A DNA stretch of 15,955 nucleotides, taken from Sulfurimonas sp. (GTDB lineage: Bacteria; Campylobacterota; Campylobacteria; Campylobacterales; Sulfurimonadaceae). The notes under the pieces are model-generated. The model ran no database searches and was not told the origin of the DNA. It worked only from the letters and a program-made list of their open reading frames with translations. Location of the stretch: positions 1-15,955 of the forward strand of contig JAFLJV010000176.1 of NCBI GenBank assembly GCA_022712845.1, written 5' to 3'. Every line of letters begins with the position of its first letter. Positions within the stretch are counted from its first letter, which is position 1. Of this stretch, positions 1 through 7,604 are shown piece after piece. The position numbers were made by a program, and so were the translations under genes.

Positions 1-1
1 T

Positions 2-1696
2 GAAAGTGAGGATGATGATTCAAGTGATGATAATAACTCAAGTGAGGATTCAAACTCAACACAAATTTATACAATAACTACAACTTCAAATACAGGTGGA
101 ACTATTACTCCAAGTAGTGTTATTGTAAATGAAGGAAATACAACTAATTTTACTATTACTACAGATAGTAATTATACTATTTATAGTATAAGTGGTTGTG
201 GAGGCTCACTTAATGATAATACATTTACTACAGGAGTAGTTGATTCTAATTGTAGTGTTGATGTTGTTTTTGCTACTATAGTTATATCTGATGAAAAAAT
301 TAAAGCTTTTCCAGGGGCAGAAGGATATGGAGCTTATTCTATTGGTGGTCGAGGAGGAGAGGTTGTTAAAGTAACTAACTTAAATGATAGTGGTCCAGGA
401 AGTTTTAGAGAAGCGGTAACTTTACCAAATAGACATAGGGTTAATCCTGATTTATATGTATATGAACCAGAAGATGTTTTTATAAAAAGACTTGATGATT
501 CAGGGCATAAGATAGTTGTATTTGAGGTTTCTGGAATAATTAACTTAGAGTCAAGTTTAAATATAAATATGCCATATCTTACAATAGCAGGTGAGACATC
601 ACCTGGTGGTATTTTAATTACAGGATACCAAACAACAATAACAAATCATGATGTCATAATGAGACACATGCGTTTTCGTGTAGGCTCTCATAGAATCTCC
701 GATGGGGCTGACCCTGAACAATTAGATTCTTTTGATATATTAGGTAAACATTGGGGTGGTATTAATACTGATAATATTATTATTGATCACTGTTCATTTG
801 GTTGGGGAGTTGATGAGACTGTTACATTTTCAGGTGGAGTTACAAATACTACTATACAGTGGAGTGTAATAGCTGAAGGATTAAGTCATGCAGGACATCC
901 AAAAGGAGAACATAGTAAAGGGTTTATGGTTTCAGGTAAATATATTCAACCAAACTCAATTTCTGGACACCATAATTATATTGCACATAATACTGCTCGT
1001 AGTCCTATGCTTGCATCCCCTTCTGATGTAGATACGCGTATTGATTGGGTTAATAATATAACTTATAATTGGAAAGGTGGTTTATCACAAACAACTGGTG
1101 GTGCTGCTAAAGTAAACTGGGATAATAATTATGCTAGACAAGGAAGTAATTCTAATAGTTACTCATTTGAAGTAATTCTTGGTGATATAAATAGTGACCC
1201 TAATCCACAAATTTATATGTTTGGAAATATAGGTTCTTCAAGATTAACTCAAGATGAACCTCATTGGAATATTGGAAATAGTTGGAGAAATGAACTACTT
1301 GACGAAGCATGGAGACGCTTAACAAGATGGGATGCTCCTCAAGTTAATACATCAATAATGAGTGAAGCTGTAGCTAACGATATATTAACTAAAGTTGGAG
1401 CAACAGTACCCGTAAGAGATAGTGCAGACACAAGAGTTATAGCAAGTTTTGCTGCAAGAACAGGAGAAATTATTGATGATGTTATTTTTCCTGATGATTT
1501 TCCTACATATGAAAACTTACCAGCACATACAGATAGTGATAACGATGGTATGGCAGATAGTTGGGAGTTAATAAACGGTTTTAATGTTGGAGTTAATGAT
1601 TCTGCTCTTGATGGAGATGGAGATGGATATACAAATATAGAGGAGTATTTACACTTTTTAGCTGGTGATGGAAAAATATCTGAAAATGGTATTTAG
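2..1696 (+). CDS. Secreted pectate-lyase-like polysaccharide lyase, 5' end outside window
   Basis: The frame is open from base 2 to the stop at 1694-1696, giving 564 residues with no start in the window; the internal ATG at 569 is not the true start because the preceding 189 codons are clearly coding. Residues 1-20 are an Asp/Ser/Glu-rich linker like those following a lipoprotein or signal-peptide cleavage site. Residues about 22-92 form a Thr/Ser/Asn-rich beta domain with two Cys (GCGG and NCSV), resembling bacterial repeat (InlB-B-like) modules. From A102 (AFPGAEGYGA, then GGRGGEVVKVTNLNDSGPGS) the protein has the classic start of a right-handed beta-helix pectate lyase; DHCSFGWGVDETV and IQWSVIAEGL are family hallmarks. 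The C-terminus (about 511-555) has Asp-rich Ca2+-binding repeats (DSDNDGMADSWE, DGDGDGYTNIEEY) of the thrombospondin-3/dockerin-like kind. It is probably exported to cleave polygalacturonate or a related acidic polysaccharide; the exact substrate cannot be read from sequence. The gene is likely acquired in this lineage. Confidence 0.85.
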   Translation, partial: ESEDDDSSDDNNSSEDSNSTQIYTITTTSNTGGTITPSSVIVNEGNTTNFTITTDSNYTIYSISGCGGSLNDNTFTTGVVDSNCSVDVVFATIVISDEKIKAFPGAEGYGAYSIGGRGGEVVKVTNLNDSGPGSFREAVTLPNRHRVNPDLYVYEPEDVFIKRLDDSGHKIVVFEVSGIINLESSLNINMPYLTIAGETSPGGILITGYQTTITNHDVIMRHMRFRVGSHRISDGADPEQLDSFDILGKHWGGINTDNIIIDHCSFGWGVDETVTFSGGVTNTTIQWSVIAEGLSHAGHPKGEHSKGFMVSGKYIQPNSISGHHNYIAHNTARSPMLASPSDVDTRIDWVNNITYNWKGGLSQTTGGAAKVNWDNNYARQGSNSNSYSFEVILGDINSDPNPQIYMFGNIGSSRLTQDEPHWNIGNSWRNELLDEAWRRLTRWDAPQVNTSIMSEAVANDILTKVGATVPVRDSADTRVIASFAARTGEIIDDVIFPDDFPTYENLPAHTDSDNDGMADSWELINGFNVGVNDSALDGDGDGYTNIEEYLHFLAGDGKISENGI

Positions 1697-1736
1697 AGAA
1701 GGTAAAACTAACTGTGTAAACCTTAAATAGTTGGTA

Positions 1737-1768
1737 ATATACTTATAAATATTAGTTTATAAGTATAT
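1737..1768. terminator. Bidirectional stem-loop between convergent genes
   Basis: A perfect 13-bp inverted repeat (arms 1737-1749 and 1756-1768, loop TATTAG) lies between the lyase stop and the narK stop. The stem is almost all A/T with one G-C pair and no strong T-run, so it is a weak but well-placed candidate terminator for both converging transcripts. Confidence 0.55.
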
Positions 1769-1778
1769 ATATTAATAT

Positions 1779-3059
1779 TTAGATTCTACCACCAGCTTGA
1801 ATACCCCAAGTTGTTCTCCATCTAGTTTTCACAAGTGAGATACCAGCAAGTGCAATCAGTACAAGTCCTGCAAATATCAAAAATCCTGCTGAATAACCGC
1901 CAAATGTACCTTGAGACCAACCAAGAGTTTGAATAAGGATAGCTCCACCAATACCACCAGCAGCACCAACTAAACCAGTCATGATACCTATATCTTTACC
2001 AAATCTTTGTGGCACTAGTTGAAAAACTGCACCGTTTGCCATGCCAAGGTTAGCCATTATTAAAAATAGTACAACAATCGCAAACCAAAAGGGTAATGTA
2101 ACGGCTGCATTTAAAATTGCTAAAGTTGCTACAATACCAAAAAATATATATAAAGATTTGATTCCACCCATTTTATCAGCAGTTGCTCCACCAAATGGAC
2201 GTAAAATTGCACCTGCAAAGATACATAAAGCACCAAAATAACCAGCTACAACTTTTACATTACTCTCATCTAAAACATCAAGACCAAATGCAGACATATC
2301 AGCACTATATGTATTCATAAGGTAAACTTTCATATATCCAGCAAATCCAACAAAGCCACCAAAACTGATCGCGTAAAAAAGTGAAAACCACCATGTATCT
2401 TTATCGCGAAGTAGTTTGCCATAGTCTTTTAATTTTTTAGGACGTGGTGTATAAATATTTGCTGGTGCATCCTTAGCAAGGAAAAAATAAGCTATAAGTG
2501 TAACAATTGCCATTACAGCACCAACTAAGAACACACTATCCCATCCCCAAAGTTCTGCAATTTTTGGAGCAAAAAGAAAGTCAATAACTACACCAATATT
2601 TCCAGCCCCTGCAATACCAAGAACTATACCTTGAGACTTTGGTGGATACCACTGACCAGCTTGTGGAAGTGCAACTGCAAAAGAAGCTCCAGCAAAACCA
2701 AGACCAATAGCTACTATAAGAAGTTGATCATAAGTTATACTCTCACCAAGCATATAAGCCATTAAAAGTGAAGCTATAACTATAAGTTGAGAAACTAAAG
2801 CAGTTCTTTTAGCACCAAACTTATCAACTCCAAAACCGAGTACAATTCTTAAAAGTGCACCTGAAAGTATAGGAAGTGAAAGAAGAGTTGCTTTTTCTCC
2901 TGCACTCATTATATGACCTGTAAGTGCTAAAGCTTCTGTTATTTCTGTACTTAATGGTCCTAACATCGTCCAAACCATAAAACTTACATCAAAATATAAA
3001 AAAGCCATAAATAGTGTTGGCGTATGACCTTGACCTTTTAAATCTTTAAATCCTGCCAT
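1779..3059 (-). CDS. narK: NarK-family nitrate/nitrite transporter (MFS, NNP family)
   Basis: The 426-residue, roughly 12-helix major facilitator protein is a normal length for short NarK proteins. It carries both NNP-family glycine motifs: GIAGAGNIGV (about 148-157), preceded by FAVALPQAGQWYPP, and GLVGAAGGIGGAIL in the C-terminal half. Arg71 (LLRIVLGFGVDKFG) and Arg287 (ILRPFGGATADKMGG) sit where the two substrate-binding arginines of E. coli NarK lie (R89 and R305). It should move nitrate and/or nitrite across the inner membrane; uptake, antiport and export cannot be told apart from sequence. The ATG at 3057-3059 has a good ribosome site, AGGAGA at 3065-3070. A minus-strand TATAAT (3090-3095) is a plausible -10. 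It is divergent from the NO reductase operon, which suggests shared control of nitrogen-oxide metabolism. Confidence 0.88.
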   Translation of the reverse strand: MAGFKDLKGQGHTPTLFMAFLYFDVSFMVWTMLGPLSTEITEALALTGHIMSAGEKATLLSLPILSGALLRIVLGFGVDKFGAKRTALVSQLIVIASLLMAYMLGESITYDQLLIVAIGLGFAGASFAVALPQAGQWYPPKSQGIVLGIAGAGNIGVVIDFLFAPKIAELWGWDSVFLVGAVMAIVTLIAYFFLAKDAPANIYTPRPKKLKDYGKLLRDKDTWWFSLFYAISFGGFVGFAGYMKVYLMNTYSADMSAFGLDVLDESNVKVVAGYFGALCIFAGAILRPFGGATADKMGGIKSLYIFFGIVATLAILNAAVTLPFWFAIVVLFLIMANLGMANGAVFQLVPQRFGKDIGIMTGLVGAAGGIGGAILIQTLGWSQGTFGGYSAGFLIFAGLVLIALAGISLVKTRWRTTWGIQAGGRI

Positions 3060-3089
3060 ATGTATCTCCTAAAATTGTTTGATGCTGTA

Positions 3090-3095
3090 ATTATA
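3090..3095 (-). promoter_or_regulatory. Candidate -10 element for narK
   Basis: TATAAT on the minus strand, about 31 bp upstream of the narK start and its AGGAGA ribosome site. No convincing -35 is visible, as is usual for Campylobacterota sigma-70 promoters, which rely on A/T-rich upstream DNA. Confidence 0.4.
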
Positions 3096-3158
3096 ATATA
3101 AATAAAAAACAATATATAAAAATTATGATTAAATAATATACAAAATGTAAAATTTTAT

Positions 3159-3185
3159 ATGATTAATAATTATACAGTTAATCAT
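3159..3185. promoter_or_regulatory. Inverted repeat in the narK/NO-reductase divergent promoter
   Basis: Arms ATGATTAA (3159-3166) and TTAATCAT (3178-3185) are perfect 8-bp complements separated by 11 bp. The repeat lies midway between two divergent nitrogen-oxide transcription units and may be an operator. It does not match the canonical Crp/FNR spacing (TTGAT-N4-ATCAA), so no regulator is named. The surrounding A/T richness lowers its significance. Confidence 0.35.
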
Positions 3186-3274
3186 TTAATTTTCTTTAAC
3201 TTAATTAATTAATTTTATATCTTAATATTGATTAAAATTTAAGCATAAAACTGTTTTATTTTTTGAAAAATTAT

Positions 3275-3280
3275 TATAAT
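3275..3280 (+). promoter_or_regulatory. Candidate -10 element for the NO reductase operon
   Basis: A perfect TATAAT in an A/T-rich tract that would start a transcript near 3287, about 28 bases ahead of the first gene. The ribosome site AGGAAG (3305-3310) follows at proper spacing. No -35 hexamer is apparent. Confidence 0.5.
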
Positions 3281-3314
3281 ATATAAAGTTAAGAAAAAAT
3301 TAATAGGAAGATAA

Positions 3315-3980
3315 ATGGAAGATTCAGCTTCGGTCTTAAACTTACTAAAAATTGTTTATACAATATATGTTTTTGCTGTAATGATACTAATGGTATGGTT
3401 TGCTAAGGGTGTTATAGACCCAAAAGGGAAACCAAGAATTGTAAAACCATCTACATTTTATATGTATGTTGGTTTACTAATAACTATAGGGGTAGGTATT
3501 CATATCTTTACCTTCAATAAAATACCTTGGGTGAAGATAGACTTTAAACGTCATACACTTGAGAAAGATCCATCTTTTGATAGGTCAAAACAGATGTATA
3601 ACATTGTAGTAAGGCAAAATAAAGATAACGATTCTCCAAATCATGGAGAACAAAAATTTTATTTGCCTCAAGATAGAATTAATGAGCATGGGCAATTAGA
3701 AGTTGAATGTGGAAAATATGTTGTTTTTGATGTTGTTTCAGAAGATTTAACTTACGGATTTGGTCTATTTAGACAAGATAACTCAATGGTAACACAAATG
3801 CAAGTGGTTCCTGGAAGTAGGAATGATTTAATGTGGCAGTTTAACAAAAATGGAACTTATCATATTCAATCAACTGAATATTCAGGAGCTAAAGGTGGAA
3901 GACATATGAAAGTAGATAATGCCGTTGTTGTAATAGGTTGTGAAGAAGATGATATACGTTCAATGGTAGGAGGTAGTTGA
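3315..3980 (+). CDS. CuA-less cytochrome-oxidase-subunit-II-like subunit of NO reductase (gNOR type)
   Basis: The 221-residue protein has two N-terminal membrane helices (about 8-30 and 47-66) and a periplasmic cupredoxin fold, the architecture of heme-copper oxidase subunit II. The CuA site is lost. Where CuA proteins have C-x-E-x-C-G, this has S186-T-E-Y-S190-G, so both copper cysteines are Ser while the Glu and Gly remain. The upstream His of the usual D-V-x-H-G/S-F pattern is Tyr147 (EDLTYGF). It therefore cannot hold a normal CuA centre, which argues against cytochrome c as direct donor and for quinol or another route. It ends one base before the catalytic subunit's start (ATG at 3982), so the two are co-translated. 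From memory, the gNOR family of Sulfurimonas and Persephonella pairs such a degenerate subunit II with a modified subunit I; that assignment rests on recall plus the residues seen here. Confidence 0.78.
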   Translation: MEDSASVLNLLKIVYTIYVFAVMILMVWFAKGVIDPKGKPRIVKPSTFYMYVGLLITIGVGIHIFTFNKIPWVKIDFKRHTLEKDPSFDRSKQMYNIVVRQNKDNDSPNHGEQKFYLPQDRINEHGQLEVECGKYVVFDVVSEDLTYGFGLFRQDNSMVTQMQVVPGSRNDLMWQFNKNGTYHIQSTEYSGAKGGRHMKVDNAVVVIGCEEDDIRSMVGGS

Positions 3981-3981
3981 T

Positions 3982-5621
3982 ATGGGATATATGCATACAT
4001 TAATAAATGGGCATGAAGGTGGACTTAAAACAGATGGTTTAACACCAATGCAAAAAGTTACACTTAGAGCAGTTGTACTGGGTGTGCTATTTTATGGTCT
4101 TTCAGCACTTGAAGGTGAGTTGATGAGAGCTAATGCTGTCGTTCCTGGGCTATTTTTAGAGACTCATTATTTCTCAATTATGACGGTTCATCCAATTGTT
4201 GGTATTTTTGGTTCAACATATCTTATGGTATTTGGTGCTTTTACCTTCTTGGTCCCTTATCTTATGAAGAAGCCTCTTTATAGTATACCGTTAGCTAATT
4301 GGACTTGGATAGGAATAGCAGGTGTTTAGCATGGCTCGGTGGAGCAATCTTTCACTATGCACCTTTGTATACACTTTATTGGCCTTTACCTGTTGATTTT
4401 GAACAGTTTAATCCTATAGGTGGAGCTGTTTTCATAGTTGGTATGATAACTATTATGATTGGAACTATGGGATTTATCTATAATATTTTTGCTACTGTGT
4501 TTTATACTGAAGATGGGCATAAAAAGCGCCCAATGAAGCCATTACTTTTATCAGCTCTTGGTATTGATGGAATGCTAAATATTTGGTATAAAATGAGAGG
4601 TCGTGAACCATTTTCAAAAGAACCTGCTGTTTCACTTCCTGTTGTTGCTATTTTTCGTGGAACAATTGATACATTTTTAGATGCTATGGTTATTTTAACT
4701 TGTAGTTTTTTAATTCTAGCATATATCATTGGTGATATGACAGGTGCTGATATGGATTATACTTCCGTAAATGCACTTTTATATAAAAACTTTTTCTGGT
4801 GGGGATTAGATTTAATCGCTGATGGTCTTGTTCTTATCTATGTAGCGGGTACTTGGTACTTACTTGCTATGATGATAACTGGTAAAAAACTTTTCATGCA
4901 AAATATTGCAAGAGCTGCACTTTTATTAGAACTTTTTGTTTCTTGGATGGTTTGGTCTCATCACCTTTTAGCGGATCAAGGTCAACCAAATATTTTGAAA
5001 CTCCTTTCAGGTGAAATGGTAACAGCTTTTGAACTTGTTACTCAAGGGATAGCGATTTTTATTACACTTGTTACTCTATGGAGTGCTAAACCACTTGTTA
5101 TGGATAACAGACTTAAATTTTTACTTGCTGGTATGTTTGGATTTATGATCTCAATTCCAGCTGCAATTTTTCAAGCAGATATGGGGTTAAATAGAATTTT
5201 GCATAATACTCAATGGATTATGTTCACACATGTACATGCTGCAATTCTTATTGGGCTTACAATGACTCTATATGCTGCAGTATATGCATTATGGCCACTA
5301 TTAACCAATAATACAAAATTATATTCGCAAAAATTAGCTTCTTGGCATTTTTGGTTGCACATATTAGGCGTACTTGGTATGAGTTTCTTTATGGGTATAG
5401 CATCAATGGGTGGAGCACTAAGAAGATATATATATGTTGATGGTGAGTATAGTTTACTTATGATTTTGGCTGCAATTAGTGGAATGGCAGTATTTGTTGC
5501 TTGGTTATTATATTTATACAACATAATTATGAGTTTTGGTATAAAAGGTGTTATAGGAATTTATACACCTTCAAAACTAGATACAAAAGATTTAATCCCA
5601 TCAGAGTCTGTTGGCTCTTAA
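3982..5621 (+). CDS. Heme-copper-superfamily NO reductase catalytic subunit (gNOR type), interrupted by a frameshift
   Basis: Two overlapping frames together encode one polytopic protein. Residues 1-115 (3982-4329) end in ...GIAGV-stop, and the rest continues in the -1 frame (from about 4323 to the TAA at 5619-5621). One added T in the TTT run at 4325-4327 restores GIAGV-LAWLGGAIFHY and a 546-residue product. In repaired numbering, His70 (TVHP, helix II) fits the low-spin heme ligand. H327-H328 (WSHHLLADQGQP) are the helix-VII CuB-type pair. H417-V-H419 are the helix-X heme ligands. In helix VI, where oxidases have H-P-x-x-Y, this has D277-L-I-A-D281, so the third metal His and the cross-linked Tyr are both Asp. 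That rules out an ordinary oxygen reductase and fits the gNOR family of NO reductases (2 NO + 2 e- + 2 H+ to N2O + H2O). Whether the copy is functional depends on the frameshift being real. Confidence 0.75.
4324..4329 (+). other. Frameshift site inside the NO reductase catalytic gene
   Basis: GTTTAG here creates an in-frame stop. GTTTTAG would read V-L-A-W and join the two halves without loss of a residue. Everything upstream and downstream is well conserved in character. A missed T in a short homopolymer or a recent one-base deletion explains it; no classical slippery heptamer is present. Confidence 0.8.
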
Positions 5622-5634
5622 AACAGGGGGTATT

Positions 5635-6234
5635 ATGGTAAATAAGAAAAAAGTAGCCCATCAACTTAAGTTTGATGGGATGTATAACACTATTTACATA
5701 GAGGTTCAAGATGAACTTAATAATGAAGATCCCTCAGTAGAAGAGATAGAAGAGTTAATTACTAAAAAAGAATACTATATATGGGAATATAAAGAGTTAA
5801 ATAGGTATGGAGAGTTATCTTCAGTTCATGCAAAAAAACTCAATATTTCTGAAGATGAAGATAATACAATAAAAAAATTTAAAGAAATGCTCAACAAACA
5901 AACACAAGAGTTACGAAATTTAGAAATGTTTGAAGTTGATTCTAAAAATAGTGCTTATTCTATTTGGATAGGTAGTGCTGGAGTGATGGTTATCTTTATG
6001 ATGCATAATATTATTGCACTATTTTCAGAATATTATGTAACTCATACTGAAATTGTATATGGATCATTCGCTTTAGTTATAGCATTAACATATTGGAGTT
6101 ATAAAAAGATGAAATCTAATCATGAAAATCAACATTTAAAGTATAAAAAATTACTTGAAAATACAAGATCTGTCGTAAAAGAAGGCTTAGAAAAGCGTTA
6201 TTATACGTATGATGAATGTTTTGAGTGTATATGA
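5635..6234 (+). CDS. Two-helix membrane protein of unknown function, accessory to NO reductase (paralog A)
   Basis: 199 residues, no family recognised. The ATG at 5635 is preferred because AGGGGG (5625-5630) precedes it; an upstream in-frame TTG at 5611 lies inside the previous gene. Residues 1-105 are a charged, helical soluble domain, followed by two membrane helices (about 108-130 and 139-156) and a charged tail ending C-F-E-C-I. It shares E-Y-K-x-L-N-R-x-G-E-L-S-S-V-H (51-65) and N-H-x-x-Q-H-x-K-Y (162-170, just after helix 2) with the next gene, so they are tandem duplicates. It starts 13 bases after the catalytic gene and is presumably co-transcribed. An assembly, stability or anchoring role for the reductase is possible but unproven. 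Confidence 0.72.
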   Translation: MVNKKKVAHQLKFDGMYNTIYIEVQDELNNEDPSVEEIEELITKKEYYIWEYKELNRYGELSSVHAKKLNISEDEDNTIKKFKEMLNKQTQELRNLEMFEVDSKNSAYSIWIGSAGVMVIFMMHNIIALFSEYYVTHTEIVYGSFALVIALTYWSYKKMKSNHENQHLKYKKLLENTRSVVKEGLEKRYYTYDECFECI

Positions 6235-6830
6235 TGGTTAGTATATTAAAAATTGTAAATGATATAAAAAATGACGGTAAGTATGATGCTCTTTTAGATA
6301 AAGTAAAGATAGATTTAAACAGTGAAGGCCCCACTTTTAAAGATATGAAAATGCTTGTTGAAAATGATCCATATTATGTTTTAGAATATAAGTCATTAAA
6401 TAGATGGGGAGAACTCTCATCAGTGCATATAAAAGAGTTGTATCTTAAAGAAAATGAAGATAAAGAGGTTAGTATATTTAAAAAGCAGATAAATAAAAAT
6501 ATGATTTATTTAAAAAATGCTGAAGAGTATGAAGTGGAAGAAAGACGTCTATTTTATTTGGCATGGACACTTTTTATTGCTCTTCCAGCTACATTTATAC
6601 TAGATAATTTAATTCGTGTATTTACACCATTAGATTCATCTACAAACGATAGTATTTTTTTATCTTTTATATTTGTTTTAATTAGTGCTACCTGGGGATA
6701 TTTTAAAATTATACAAAACCATAATAAGCAACATAAAAAATATATACAAACTCAAGTAGATACAAAAGAATTAATTAGTGTTGGTTTAAATAAAGAGTTT
6801 TTTAGCTCGAAGGAGGTTTATATAGATTAA
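6231..6830 (+). CDS. Two-helix membrane protein of unknown function, accessory to NO reductase (paralog B)
   Basis: 199 residues, the same length and layout as its upstream neighbour: soluble helical half, two membrane helices (about 106-125 and 142-160), charged tail. Shared blocks are E-Y-K-S-L-N-R-W-G-E-L-S-S-V-H (52-66), an E-D/K-rich stretch, and N-H-N-K-Q-H-K-K-Y (163-171). The start chosen is ATG 6231, which overlaps the previous stop as ATGA and implies translational coupling; a GTG at 6225 is possible but has no ribosome site. It lacks the C-terminal Cys pair of paralog A. Its last codons contain a perfect Shine-Dalgarno sequence (AAGGAGGT at 6810-6817) forming one arm of an inverted repeat. 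Function unknown; linkage to the NO reductase is the only clue. Confidence 0.72.
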   Translation: MMVSILKIVNDIKNDGKYDALLDKVKIDLNSEGPTFKDMKMLVENDPYYVLEYKSLNRWGELSSVHIKELYLKENEDKEVSIFKKQINKNMIYLKNAEEYEVEERRLFYLAWTLFIALPATFILDNLIRVFTPLDSSTNDSIFLSFIFVLISATWGYFKIIQNHNKQHKKYIQTQVDTKELISVGLNKEFFSSKEVYID

Positions 6831-6878
6831 AAAGTTCCCAAGGTTTAGACCATTTCTGCAGTTTTATATAAACCTCCT
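6811..6878 (+). repeat. 14-bp perfect inverted repeat pairing a Shine-Dalgarno with an anti-Shine-Dalgarno
   Basis: The left arm (6811-6824) contains AGGAGGT within the end of the preceding gene; the right arm (6865-6878) contains ACCTCCT. The loop is 40 bases. The stem would hide an otherwise perfect ribosome binding site (AAGGAGGT, 6810-6817). It has no 3' T-run, so it is not a typical terminator of the plus-strand operon, though it may serve as a 3' stabiliser. Confidence 0.6.
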
Positions 6879-6883
6879 GTGTC

Positions 6884-6913
6884 AAAAATCTTTCCCCCTC
6901 TGTGGGTGAAGAT
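6884..6913 (-). terminator. Rho-independent terminator for the pseudouridine synthase gene
   Basis: Read on the minus strand, ATCTTCACCC pairs with GGGGAAAGAT (one mismatch, one G-U; arms 6904-6913 and 6888-6897) and is followed directly by TTTTT. It lies about 35 bases beyond the stop of the minus-strand gene at 6948, the expected place. Confidence 0.65.
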
Positions 6914-6947
6914 ATAAAATGAAATTTTTCATTATGAAATGTAAAAC

Positions 6948-7496
6948 TTAAAGCATAAGAGTGTAAGTACCCTCTATCCTCTTTTTTGCTTCATCTGCAT
7001 TTGCATAACGTATATCACCAGATATAGCAGAGCCAATACTCTTTAGTGCTACTCTTATCTGGTGAGTTTTGCCTGTATGTGGTTTTATTAAAAATAAACG
7101 CTCACCAACTCTTAAAGATGTACTTTTAAATTCTGTAATTGCTTGATTTTCTTTGGTTTTTAAAAGCTTATATGTACCTCTACGTGAGTTTGTCATGTCC
7201 CCCTTAACCCAACCCTGTTTCTTTTTTGGTTTTCTCAAACTAATAGCCAAGTAAAATTTTTGAATCTCTCTATTTTGGAATAATTTAGTAAACTCATTTG
7301 CTACTTTAGAAGATTTTGCAAGTATTATTAATCCTGAAGTTATTTTATCAAGTCGATGAACACTGTAGAGTTGAGTAAGATTTAGTTGTTTTGTTGCAAG
7401 TACTACAAAACCTGCTTCATCATCTTCACTGTGAAAATTAAGATTTGTTGGTTTATTGAAAATTACAAAGTTGGAATTTTGGAAGATTATTTGCAA
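6948..7496 (-). CDS. RluA-family 23S rRNA/tRNA pseudouridine synthase
   Basis: 182 residues, a short stand-alone catalytic domain without an S4 domain. The catalytic motif is H47-R-L-D50-K-I-T-S-G with the active-site Asp50, preceded by the family N-terminus I-F-N-K-P. The downstream motif K-P-H-T-G-K-T-H-Q-I-R-V (about 137-148) is the second conserved block of RluA enzymes. It converts uridine to pseudouridine in structured RNA; the exact position cannot be read from sequence. The start is a TTG (7494-7496) because an in-frame TAA lies 15 bases upstream and no ATG precedes the conserved region; no clear ribosome site is seen, so translation may be weak. A strong hairpin lies 15 bases upstream. 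Confidence 0.85.
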   Translation of the reverse strand: MQIIFQNSNFVIFNKPTNLNFHSEDDEAGFVVLATKQLNLTQLYSVHRLDKITSGLIILAKSSKVANEFTKLFQNREIQKFYLAISLRKPKKKQGWVKGDMTNSRRGTYKLLKTKENQAITEFKSTSLRVGERLFLIKPHTGKTHQIRVALKSIGSAISGDIRYANADEAKKRIEGTYTLML

Positions 7497-7511
7497 GGAC
7501 GTTTCACTTAT

Positions 7512-7535
7512 TTATAGTTTTTATCAAAACTATAA
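7512..7535. promoter_or_regulatory. Perfect 10-bp stem-loop upstream of the pseudouridine synthase
   Basis: Arms 7512-7521 and 7526-7535 are exact complements around a 4-base loop (TATC). On the minus strand it sits in the presumed leader of the TTG-initiated gene, ending 15 bases before it. It lacks a following T-run on that strand, so it is either a weak terminator of the upstream minus-strand gene or a leader element. Confidence 0.4.
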
Positions 7536-7604
7536 CACAATTTTTTTAAACTTGAATATTTTATATACTAGATAGTATCTATTTTAAATAAAATAATAGA
7601 AAAA

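Noticed and set aside
2041..2241. Plus-strand open frame of 66 codons
   Set aside because: Lies wholly inside narK on the opposite strand; low-complexity translation with no ribosome site.
4324..4330. Programmed -1 ribosomal frameshift
   Set aside because: No X-XXY-YYZ slippery heptamer and no evident downstream pseudoknot; a homopolymer indel is simpler.
5210..5524. Minus-strand open frame of 104 codons
   Set aside because: Antisense shadow of the highly hydrophobic C-terminal half of the NO reductase catalytic gene.
4299..5621. Separate gene starting at ATG 4299
   Set aside because: Its first nine residues (MDLDRNSRC) are out-of-frame reading of the upstream gene; the conserved sequence begins at LAWLGG and continues the interrupted subunit.
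3315..5621. Ordinary cytochrome c oxidase (subunits II and I)
   Set aside because: The CuA cysteines and the helix-VI CuB His/Tyr pair are replaced, so oxygen reductase activity is not supported.
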